Made by a program: the position numbers and the translations under genes | Shown: positions 47,201 to 59,600 of the stretch, in pieces | Position numbering within the stretch: position 1 is the first letter of the stretch | How the letters are laid out: each line of letters begins with the position of its first letter | Origin: Glandiceps talaboti | Taxonomy: Eukaryota > Hemichordata > Enteropneusta > Spengelidae | DNA length: 64,000 nt | Direction of reading: 5' to 3' | NCBI RefSeq assembly: GCF_964340395.1 | Contig: NC_135570.1 | Coordinates: 15,764,322 to 15,828,321, forward strand | The notes under the pieces: generated by a model | Databases searched by the model: none | Seen by the model: only the letters and a program-made list of their open reading frames with translations | What the model was told of the DNA's origin: nothing

Positions 47201-50111
47201 TATAATAATATACACCACGAGTGTATTGAGTCATCTATAGGTAAATATATAATAATATACACCACGAGTGTATTGAGTCATCTATAGGTAAATATATAAT
47301 AATATACACCACCAGTGTATTGAGTCATCTATAGGTAAATATATAATAATATACACCACCACGAGTGTATTGAGTCATCTATAGGTAAATATATAATAAT
47401 ATACACCACCACGAGTGTATTGAGTCATCTATAGGTAAATATATAATAATATACACCACCAGTGTATTGAGTCATCTATAGGTAAATATATAATAATATA
47501 CACCACCAGTGTATTGAGTCATCTATAGGTAAATATATAATAATATACACCACCAGTGTATTGAGTCATCTATAGGTAAATATATAATAATATACACCAC
47601 CACGAGTGTATTGAGTCATCTATAGGTAAATATATAATAATATACACCACCACGAGTGTATTGAGTCATCTATAGGTAAATATATAATAATATACACCAC
47701 CACGAGTGTATTGAGTCATCTATAGGTAAATATATAATAATATACACCACCACGAGTGTATTGAGTCATCTATAGGTAAATATATAATAATATACACCAC
47801 GAGTGTATTGAGTCATCTATAGGTAAATATATAATAATATACACCACCACGAGTGTATTGAGTCATCTATAGGTAAATATATAATAATATACACCACGAG
47901 TGTATTGAGTCATCTATAGGTAAATATATAATAATATACACCACCACGAGTGTATTGAGTCATCTATAGGTAAATATATAATAATATACACCACGAGTGT
48001 ATTGAGTCATCTATAGGTAAATATATAATAATATACACCACGAGTGTATTGAGTCATCTATAGGTAAATATATAATAATATACACCACGAGTGTATTGAG
48101 TCATCTATAGGTAAATATATAATAATATACACCATGAGTGTATTGAGTCATCTATAGGTAAATATATAATAATATACACCACGACGAGTGTATTGAGTCA
48201 TCTATAGGTAAATATATAATAATATACACCACGAGTGTATTGAGTCATCTATAGGTAAATATATAATAATATACACCACGAGTGTATTGAGTCATCTATA
48301 GGTAAATATATAATAATATACACCACGAGTGTATTGAGTCATCTATAGGTAAATATATAATAATATACACCACCACGAGTGTATTGAGTCATCTATAGGT
48401 AAATATATAATAATATACACCACCACGAGTGTATTGAGTCATCTATAGGTAAATATATAATAATATACACCACCACGAGTGTATTGAGTCATCTATAGGT
48501 AAATATATAATAATATACACCACCAGTGTATTGAGTCATCTATAGGTAAATATATAATAATATACACCACCACGAGTGTATTGAGTCATCTATAGGTAAA
48601 TATATAATAATATACACCACCACGAGTGTATTGAGTCATCTATAGGTAAATATATAATAATATACACCACGAGTGTATTGAGTCATCTATAGGTAAATAT
48701 ATAATAATATACACCACCAGTGTATTGAGTCATCTATAGGTAAATATATAATAATATACACCACGAGTGTATTGAGTCATCTATAGGTAAATATATAATA
48801 ATATACACCACGAGTGTATTGAGTCATCTATAGGTAAATATATAATAATATACACCACGAGTGTATTGAGTCATCTATAGGTAAATATATAATAATATAC
48901 ACCATGAGTGTATTGAGTCATCTATAGGTAAATATATAATAATATACACCACGAGTGTATTGAGTCATCTATAGGTAAATATATAATAATATACACCACC
49001 ACGAGTGTATTGAGTCATCTATAGGTAAATATATAATAATATACACCACGAGTGTATTGAGTCATCTATAGGTAAATATATAATAATATACACCACCACG
49101 AGTGTATTGAGTCATCTATAGGTAAATATATAATAATATACACCACGAGTGTATTGAGTCATCTATAGGTAAATATATAATAATATACACCACCACGAGT
49201 GTATTGAGTCATCTATAGGTAAATATATAATAATATACACCACGAGTGTATTGAGTCATCTATAGGTAAATATATAATAATATACACCACGAGTGTATTG
49301 AGTCATCTATAGGTAAATATATAATAATATACACCACCACGAGTGTATTGAGTCATCTATAGGTAAATATATAATAATATACACCACCACGAGTGTATTG
49401 AGTCATCTATAGGTAAATATATAATAATATACACCACGAGTGTATTGAGTCATCTATAGGTAAATATATAATAATATACACCACCACGAGTATATTGAGT
49501 CATCTATAGGTAAATATATAATAATATACACCACGGGTGTATTGAGTCATCTATAGGTAAATATATAATAATATACACCACGAGTGTATTGAGTCATCTA
49601 TAGGTAAATATATAATAATATACACCACGAGTGTATTGAGTCATCTATAGGTAAATATATAATAATATACACCACCACGAGTGTATTGAGTCATCTATAG
49701 GTAAATATATAATAATATACACCACGAGTGTATTGAGTCATCTATAGGTAAATATATAATAATATACACCACCACGAGTGTATTGAGTTATCTATAGGTA
49801 AATATATAATAATATACACCACGAGTGTATTGAGTCATCTATAGGTAAATATATAATAATATACACCACGAGTGTATTGAGTCATCTATAGGTAAATATA
49901 TAATAATATACACCACCACGAGTGTATTGAGTCATCTATAGGTAAATATATAATAATATACACCACCACGAGTGTATTGAGTCATCTATAGGTAAATATA
50001 TAATAATATACACCACGAGTGTATTGAGTCATCTATAGGTAAATATATAATAATATACACCACCACGAGTGTATTGAGTCATCTATAGGTAAATATATAA
50101 TAATATACACC
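41260..50111. repeat. 4,426-bp higher-order tandem duplication inside the satellite
   Basis: Variant positions pair exactly at +4,426: 41401/45827, 41679/46105, 42251/46677, 45065/49491. The two blocks, about 41260-45685 and 45686-50111, abut each other. Edge positions are approximate. A shorter related segment starts near 50740. Confidence 0.85.
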
Positions 50112-51648
50112 ACCACGAGTGTATTGAGTCATCTATAGGTAAATATATAATAATATACACCACCACGAGTGTATTGAGTCATCTATAGGTAAATATATAA
50201 TAATATACACCATGAGTGTATTGAGTCATCTATAGGTAAATATATAATAATATACACCACGAGTGTATTGAGTCATCTATAGGTAAATATATAATAATAT
50301 ACACCACCAGTGTATTGAGTCATCTATAGGTAAATATATAATAATATACACCACCAGTGTATTGAGTCATCTATAGGTAAATATATAATAATATACACCA
50401 CCACGAGTGTATTGAGTCATCTATAGGTAAATATATAATAATATACACCACGAGTGTATTGAGTCATCTATAGGTAAATATATAATAATATACACCACCA
50501 CGAGTGTATTGAGTCATCTATAGGTAAATATATAATAATATACACCACCACGAGTGTATTGAGTCATCTATAGGTAAATATATAATAATATACACCACCA
50601 GTGTATTGAGTCATCTATAGGTAAATATATAATAATATACACCACCAGTGTATTGAGTCATCTATAGGTAAATATATAATAATATACACCACCAGTGTAT
50701 TGAGTCATCTATAGGTAAATATATAATAATATACACCACCACGAGTGTATTGAGTCATCTATAGGTAAATATATAATAATATACACCACCAGTGTATTGA
50801 GTCATCTATAGGTAAATATATAATAATATACACCATGAGTGTATTAAGTCATCTATAGGTAAATATATAATAATATACACCACGAGTGTATTGAGTCATC
50901 TATAGGTAAATATATAATAATATACACCACGAGTGTATTGAGTCATCTATAGGTAAATATATAATAATATACACCACGAGTGTATTGAGTCATCTATAGG
51001 TAAATATATAATAATATACACCACCACGAGTGTATTGAGTCATCTATAGGTAAATATATAATAATATACACCACGAGTGTATTGAGTCATCTATAGGTAA
51101 ATATATAATAATATACACCACCACGAGTGTATTGAGTCATCTATAGGTAAATATATAATAATATACACCACCACGAGTGTATTGAGTCATCTATAGGTAA
51201 ATATATAATAATATACACCACCAGTGTATTGAGTCATCTATAGGTAAATATATAATAATATACACCACGAGTGTATTGAGTCATCTATAGGTAAATATAT
51301 AATAATATACACCACCACGAGTGTATTGAGTCATCTATAGGTAAATATATAATAATATACACCACCACGAGTGTATTGAGTCATCTATAGGTAAATATAT
51401 AATAATATACACCACCACGAGTGTATTGAGTCATCTATAGGTAAATATATAATAATATACACCACCACGAGTGTATTGAGTCATCTATAGGTAAATATAT
51501 AATAATATACACCACCACGAGTGTATTGAGTCATCTATAGGTAAATATATAATAATATACACCACCATGAGTGTATTGAGTCATCTATAGGTAAATATAT
51601 AATAATATACACCACGAGTGTATTGAGTCATCTATAGGTAAATATATA

Positions 51649-52740
51649 TGTGTACTTTGGTAATAGAGTTGAAAGTTTCATGTTTGCATACATAATTAGA
51701 TATCAAATAAGTATATATATATAAGTAGATAATTTCTAATCATTTTCAAAGTTACCAGATTTTAAAGCCATGAATTGAAAAACATGAAAAAAAAATGAAA
51801 AATGTTGATAAATGTGATAAATATAAACAAATGAGTCATCATGTTTTGAACAATAATACTAGCCTAAGACCAACTAATAATTCAGTCAGACTTTCTTAAT
51901 AATCATACAAGAAAAAACATATACATAAATTATAATTGAAACTTTATTAACAAAGAACACAACATTTTATACAAGGAAATCAAGTTAATGTAATAAACCG
52001 ATCAAACTATAAAATATCAAACAATATACTGTATGTAAGACAAATAAAATCATGAAAATAAAATTCCAATGATCAGAAAGAAACAAAATAAGTTTTCAAA
52101 AAAATACAAAACCATTAAATATAAACCCACCCACCATCAATATATATATATATTTATTTAACGGAAGACCAATGGGAATGTGTCCCATTTACAGGCTCCT
52201 TAAAAAACTGAACAACTCAAGAACAAGACAAGTCTATAAAGCACACACACAAGTCAAACAAACAAAACTAACAACCTACACATAAAAACACGGCAAACAC
52301 CAAAATCTTGCTAGGTGAACCTGAGATGACAATCTTGCAAAATTTCATTTTTAAAATTTCTCAGAGATAAATTAATTAAAGTTAATATTCAAAATACTAC
52401 AAATAAAAGACCATTAAAAGTTGTCATATGTCGCTGAATGACATGAGTTTAAGAGAATGTATACAAGAGAAATAATGAGAACTTCTTTTTGTAAACCCCA
52501 GCATTGTAAAAGGTTTGTGGAATGTGGACAGCCACCCATCCACCATGGGTTGTCTTGCAAGGAACACCCCATTGTTACCATGGTTACAACACTTAAATCC
52601 CTCAACTTGTTTCACCAGTACAAGTAGTATAACGGCTGCTGTTTTCATAGGGATGCTAGATTTTAATATGTCCAATTTTAGTTATAATAATATATAACAT
52701 ATTTATATAATATATATAATATAAAACATAACATATTAGC
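51649..52740. other. Intergenic, AT-rich, no gene seen
   Basis: 52140-52200 has a TA run, then 'ttatttatttaacggaagac', like the end of a retroposed element, and a Lys/Asn-rich AT stretch before it. Short frames at 52414-52697 have no recognisable features. Confidence 0.4.
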
Positions 52741-52833
52741 CCCACCCATATGATGACACACCCTGACATATGATGACACACCCTGACATATGATGACACC
52801 CTGACATATTATGACACACCCTGACATATGCAA
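52741..52833. repeat. ~20-bp tandem repeat, four to five copies
   Basis: Units of 'catatgatgacacaccctga'. Confidence 0.85.
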
Positions 52834-52893
52834 ATTACCTGGCTCTATCATATCCAATAGTGCACCTACCTTCGTATGTAATAAGGACTACCT

Positions 52894-53313
52894 AGTAAAC
52901 CCTGAACTTTGATTTCATGTAATAAGGACTCCCTAGTAGACCCTGAACTTTGATTTCATGTAATAAGGACTCCCTAGTAGACCCTGAACTTTGATTTCAT
53001 GTAATAAGGACTCCCTAGTAGACCCTGAACTTTGATTTCATGTAATAAGGACTACCTAGTAGACCCTGAACTTTGATTTCATGTAATAAGGACTCCCTAG
53101 TAGACCCTGAACTTTGATTTCATGTAATAAGGACTCCCTAGTAGACCCTGAACTTTGATTTCATGTAATAAGGACTCCCTAGTAGACCCTGAACTTTGAT
53201 TTCATGTAATAAGGACTACCTAGTAGACCCTGAACTTTGATTTCATGTAATAAGGACTCCCTAGTAGACCCTGAACTTTGATTTCATGTAATAAGGACTA
53301 CCTAGTAGACCCT
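52894..53313. repeat. 41-bp minisatellite, ~10 copies
   Basis: Units of 'gtaataaggactccctagta' then 'gaccctgaactttgatttcat'. It lies just beyond the 3' end of the MPPED gene, perhaps in its 3' UTR. Confidence 0.93.
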
Positions 53314-53377
53314 GCGAACTTTGATTTCAGATATTATTGCACTAAAAATATCATCAATTGTAAATGACTGTCTTGTC

Positions 53378-53460
53378 ACAGAATCCAAATTACATATCCA
53401 TATTGTAAATGACTGTCTTGTCACAGAAATCCAAATTGCATATCCATATTGTAAATGACC
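53378..53460. repeat. ~45-bp duplication in the MPPED 3' region
   Basis: 'tgtaaatgactgtcttgtca' with 'cagaatccaaattacatatcc' occurs about twice, with a partial third copy. Confidence 0.8.
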
Positions 53461-53505
53461 GTGGAAATCAAACTTGGTATCTTCCACTCTGGACTGTTTT
53501 CTACA

Positions 53506-53639
53506 TTATTGACTTGCGGTAGATTGTGTATCAGGAGTGGGCAGGTCAAAGATAATTGGTGGATTGGTTGGTCTGTAGCGTAGAGTGCATGTTGAAGCAT
53601 TGATATATGTTGTATAGCCATCTGTTGTCATACCATAAG
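53506..53639 (-). CDS. MPPED2: MPPED exon 6 (terminal)
   Basis: The acceptor TTCCTTAG|CTTATGG leads to AYGMTTDGYTTYINASTC and ends DTQSTASQ then TAA at 53508-53506. Its acceptor is the edge unit of the 5-kb satellite. Confidence 0.9.
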
Positions 53640-56600
53640 CTAAGGAATACATTGAAATAGTTAGTTTGTTGTAACGCTATAACCTAGGAATACATTGAAA
53701 TAGTTAGTTTGTTGTAACGCTATAACCTAGGAATACATTGAAATAGTTAGTTTGTTGTAACGCTATAACCTAGGAATACATTGAAATAGTTAGTTTGTTG
53801 TAACACTATAACCTAGGAATACATTGAAATAGTTAGTTTGTTGTAACACTATAACCTAGGAATACATTGAAATAGTTAGTTTGTTGTAACGCTATAACCT
53901 AGGAATACATTGAAATAGTTAGTTTGTTGTAACGCTGTAACCTAGGAATACATTGAAATAGTTAGTTTGTTGTAATACTATAACCTAGGAATACATTGAA
54001 ATAGTTAGTTTGTTGTAATACTATAACCTAGGAATACATTGAAATAGTTAGTTTGTTGTAACACTATAACCTAGGAATACATTGAAATAGTTAGTTTGTT
54101 GTAATACTATAACCTAGGAATACATTGAAATAGTTAGTTTGTTGTAACACTATAACCTAGGAATACATTGAAATAGTTAGTTTGTTGTAACACTATAACC
54201 TAGGAATACATTGAAATAGTTAGTTTGTTGTAACACTATAACCTAGGAATACATTGAAATAGTTAGTTTGTTGTAATACTATAACCTAGGAATACATTGA
54301 AATAGTTAGTTTGTTGTAACACTATAAGTATAACCTAGGAATACATTGCAATAGTTAGTTTGTTGTAACACTATAACCTAGGAATACATTGAAATAGTTA
54401 GTTTGTTGTAATACTATAACCTAGGAATACATTGAAATAGTTAGTTTGTTGTAACACTATAACCTAGGAATACATTGAAATAGTTAGTTTGTTGTAATAC
54501 TATAACCTAGGAATACATTGAAATAGTTAGTTTGTTGTAACGCTGTAACCTAGGAATGCATTGAAATAGTTAGTTTGTTGTAATACTATAACCTAGGAAT
54601 ACATTGAAATAGTTAGTTTGTTGTAATGCTATAACCTAGGAATACATTGAAATAGTTAGTTTGTTGTAATACTATAACCTAGGAATACATTGAAATAGTT
54701 AGTTTGTTGTAACACTATAACCTAGGAATACATTGAAATAGTTAGTTTGTTGTAACACTATAACCTAGGAATACATTGAAATAGTTAGTTTGTTGTAACA
54801 CTATAACCTAGGAATACATTGAAATAGTTAGTTTGTTGTAACGCTATAACCTAGGAATACATTGAAATAGTTAGTTTGTTGTAACGCTGTAACCTAGGAA
54901 TACATTGAAATAGTTAGTTTGTTGTAATGCTATAACCTAGGAATACATTGAAATAGTTAGTTTATTGTAATGCTATAACCTAGGAATACATTGAAATAGT
55001 TAGTTTGTTGTAACACTATAACCTAGGGAATACATTGAAATAGTTAGTTTGTTGTAACACTATAACCTAGGAATACATTGAAATAGTTAGTTTGTTGTAA
55101 CACTATAACCTAGGAATACATTGAAATAGTTAGTTTGTTGTAACACTATAACCTAGGAATACATTGAAATAGTTAGTTTGTTGTAACACTATAACCTAGG
55201 AATACATTGAAATAGTTAGTTTGTTGTAATACTATAACTTAGGAATACATTGAAATAGTTAGTTTGTTGTAACGCTATAACCTAGGAATACATTGAAATA
55301 GTTAGTTTGTTGTAACGCTATAACCTAGGAATACATTGAAATAGTTAGTTTGTTGTAATACTATAACCTAGGAATACATTGAAATAGTTAGTTTGTTGTA
55401 ACGCTATAACCTAGGAATACATTGAAATAGTTAGTTTGTTGTAACGCTATAACCTAGGAATACATTGAAATAGTTAGTTTGTTGTAACACTATAACTTAG
55501 GAATACATTGAAATAGTTAGTTTGTTGTAACACTATAACTTAGGAATACATTGAAATAGTTAGTTTGTTGTAACGCTATAACCTAGGAATACATTGAAAT
55601 AGTTAGTTTGTTGTAACACTATAACCTAGGAATACATTGAAATAGTTAGTTTGTTGTAATACTATAACCTAGGAATACATTGAAATAGTTAGTTTGTTGT
55701 AACACTATAACCTAGGAATACATTGAAATAGTTAGTTTGTTGTAACACTATAACCTAGGAATACATTGAAATAGTTAGTTTGTTGTAATGCTATAACCTA
55801 GGAATACATTGAAATAGTTAGTTTGTTGTAATACTATAACCTAGGAATACATTGAAATAGTTAGTTTGTTGTAATACTATAACTTAGGAATACATTGAAA
55901 TAGTTAGTTTGTTGTAATACTATAACTTAGGAATACATTGAAATAGTTAGTTTGTTGTAACACTATAACTTAGGAATACATTGAAATAGTTAGTTTGTTG
56001 TAACGCTATAACCTAGGAATACATTGAAATAGTTAGTTTATTGTAACACTATAACCTAGGAATACATTGAAATAGTTAGTTTGTTGTAACACTATAACCT
56101 AGGAATACATTGAAATAGTTAGTTTATTGTAATGCTATAACCTAGGAATACATTGAAATAGTTAGTTTGTTGTAACGCTATAACCTAGGAATACATTGAA
56201 ATAGTTAGTTTGTTGTAACGCTATAACCTAGGAATACATTGAAATAGTTAGTTTGTTGTAACACTATAACCTAGGAATACATTGAAATAGTTAGTTTGTT
56301 GTAACACTATAACCTAGGAATACATTGAAATAGTTAGTTTGTTGTAATGCTATAACCTAGGAATACATTGAAATAGTTAGTTTGTTGTAATGCTATAACC
56401 TAGGAATACATTGAAATAGTTAGTTTGTTGTAACACTATAACCTAGGAATACATTGAAATAGTTAGTTTGTTGTAACACTATAACCTAGGAATACATTGA
56501 AATAGTTAGTTTGTTGTAATACTATAACCTAGGAATACATTGAAATAGTTAGTTTGTTGTAATGCTATAACCTAGGAATACATTGAAATAGTTAGTTTGT

Positions 56601-59600
56601 TGTAATGCTATAACCTAGGAATACATTGAAATAGTTAGTTTGTTGTAACGCTATAACCTAGGAATACATTGAAATAGTTAGTTTGTTGTAATACTATAAC
56701 CTAGGAATACATTGAAATAGTTAGTTTGTTGTAACACTATAAGCTAGGAATACATTGAAATAGTTAGTTTGTTGTAATGCTATAACCTAGGAATACATTG
56801 AAATAGTTAGTTTGTTGTAACACTATAACCTAGGAATACATTGAAATAGTTAGTTTGTTGTAACACTGTAACCTAGGAATACATTGAAATAGTTAGTTTG
56901 TTGTAACGCTATAACCTAGGAATACATTGAAATAGTTAGTTTGTTGTAACGCTGTAACCTAGGAATACATTGAAATAGTTAGTTTATTGTAACACTATAA
57001 CCTAGGAATACATTGAAATAGTTAGTTTATTGTAACGCTGTAACCTAGGAATACATTGAAATAGTTAGTTTGTTGTAACACTATAACCTAGGAATACATT
57101 GAAATAGTTAGTTTGTTGTAACACTATAACCTAGGAATACATTGAAATAGTTAGTTTGTTGTAACACTATAACCTAGGAATACATTGAAATAGTTAGTTT
57201 GTTGTAACGCTATAACCTAGGAATACATTGAAATAGTTAGTTTGTTGTAACACTATAACCTAGGAATACATTGAAATAGTTAGTTTGTTGTAACACTATA
57301 ACCTAGGGAATACATTGAAATAGTTAGTTTGTTGTAATACTATAACCTAGGAATACATTGAAATAGTTAGTTTGTTGTAATGCCATAAGCTAGGGAATAC
57401 ATTGAAATAGTTAGTTTGTTGTAACACTATAACCTAGGAATACATTGAAATAGTTAGTTTGTTGTAACACTATAATCTAGGGAATACATTGAAATAGTTA
57501 GTTTGTTGTAATACTATAACCTAGGAATACATTGAAATAGTTAGTTTGTTGTAACACTATAACCTAGGAATACATTGAAATAGTTAGTTTGTTGTAACGC
57601 TATAAGCTAGGAATACATTGAAATAGTTAGTTTGTTGTAACACTATAACCTAGGAATACATTGAAATAGTTAGTTTGTTGTAACGCCATAACCTAGGAAT
57701 ACATTGAAATAGTTAGTTTGTTGTAACGCTGTAACCTAGGAATACATTGAAATAGTTAGTTTGTTGTAACGCTATAACCTAGGAATACATTGAAATAGTT
57801 AGTTTGTTGTAACACTATAACCTAGGAATACATTGAAATAGTTAGTTTGTTGTAACGCCATAACCTAGGAATACATTGAAATAGTTAGTTTGTTGTAACA
57901 CTATAACCTAGGAATACATTGAAATAGTTAGTTTGTTGTAACACTATAACCTAGGAATACATTGAAATAGTTAGTTTGTTGTAACACTATAACTTAGGAA
58001 TACATTGAAATAGTTAGTTTGTTGTAACACTATAACCTAGGAATACATTGAAATAGTTAGTTTGTTGTAATACTATAACCTAGGAATACATTGAAATAGT
58101 TAGTTTGTTGTAACACTATAACCTAGGAATACATTGAAATAGTTAGTTTGTTGTAACGCCATAACCTAGGAATACATTGAAATAGTTAGTTTGTTGTAAC
58201 ACTATAACCTAGGAATACATTGAAATAGTTAGTTTGTTGTAACACTATAACCTAGGAATACATTGAAATAGTTAGTTTGTTGTAACACTATAACTTAGGA
58301 ATACATTGAAATAGTTAGTTTGTTGTAACACTATAACCTAGGAATACATTGAAATAGTTAGTTTGTTGTAACGCTGTAACCTAGGAATACATTGAAATAG
58401 TTAGTTTGTTGTAACACTATAACCTAGGAATACATTGAAATAGTTAGTTTGTTGTAACACTATAACCTAGGAATACATTGAAATAGTTAGTTTGTTGTAA
58501 TACTATAACCTAGGAATACATTGAAATAGTTAGTTTGTTGTAACGCTATAACCTAGGAATACATTGAAATAGTTAGTTTGTTGTAACGCTATAACCTAGG
58601 AATACATTGAAATAGTTAGTTTGTTGTAATACTATAACCTAGGAATACATTGAAATAGTTAGTTTGTTGTAACGCTGTAACCTAGGAATGCCGAAATACG
58701 TTATTCAATGGTTGAACATTGAATATTCATGATTATGTAATCTGGTTGCACTGTACAGGATATTGGGCAGTTTAGTACTGTCATGATTTAGAAACCTGAT
58801 GGGGTTGAACTACACAACTTACCTTACAATCTATTTAAACCCATGTCCCTTAAATACAAATTACAATGTATGTATCATGATTTCTGAGATACACATACCT
58901 TCATGTATATGACCAAATACATGATATTTTGGTCTAACTCTTTTTTGAATTGTTTGTAGTAATTCCACACATCCCGTCCTCTGCTCACCAAAATTCATAT
59001 CACCATACCCTTGACGATAAATAAGAAAACATAATTAGACATGGTTTTATTCTAACACCAGTTATATGTTATACACATACAAGTCCTCTTCTTCCACATT
59101 TTATTGAGAAATAGACACGTTTCAAACAAATCAATTGGTCTTCTTTAGTGACTAATCTGGATCTGACCTTTGTCGTAAACCACAGCCTCTTTTACTGTGC
59201 CATCCTAGAGCCAAGAGGCAATGGCTTCATTCACATATAAAGGTAGTATTTATCTCTGGCTTTGTACATCAACACTACAACCAATCAGATTGCCTCATGC
59301 ATACCATGTGATGTACTAGTATGTACACTGAAAACTGACTTGGACAAAGTTGGGTTCTCGTTGCTGAAATTTAATTTTGTCATCCTACAGACAAGATTGG
59401 AATGATATGAACAGGAAATAATGACTTATAAATCTTGCCTGGAAGTATCAAATACGGTTTGTGAGAGCATGGATTTCACTGATGCTGTGTACCATCAGAT
59501 AAGACAGAATAATCCAAATTTGCTGTCTGTTTACGTTGCATGTTTGTATTATTGACAGTAACCACTTTCATTTTCTGTCATGATTATGTGGTCTTGTTGC

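Larger units (their letters stand above)
36040..51648. repeat. 47/50-bp satellite array (~15.6 kb including inserts)
   Basis: Units of 'gagtgtattgagtcatctat' then 'aggtaaatatataataatat' and 'acaccac(cac)' come as 47- or 50-base forms. They occupy 36040-36476, 37501-37973 and 39024-51648, all in the same orientation, about 280 copies. Diagnostic variants (TATTAAGTCA, CGGGTGTATT, GTTATCTATA, TAATGATATA) recur at a fixed spacing of 4,426 bases. The array lies between the convergent 3' ends of DHDH and the MPPED gene. Confidence 0.97.

Noticed and set aside
36040-51648. CRISPR-like regular array
   Set aside because: There are no variable spacers; units follow each other directly and vary only at a few bases. 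The genome is eukaryotic.
53421-53621. Minus-strand frame of 66 codons beginning MAIQHISMLQHALYATD
   Set aside because: It is another frame of MPPED exon 6, whose true frame gives the conserved TDGYTTYINASTC and NPPIIFDLP.
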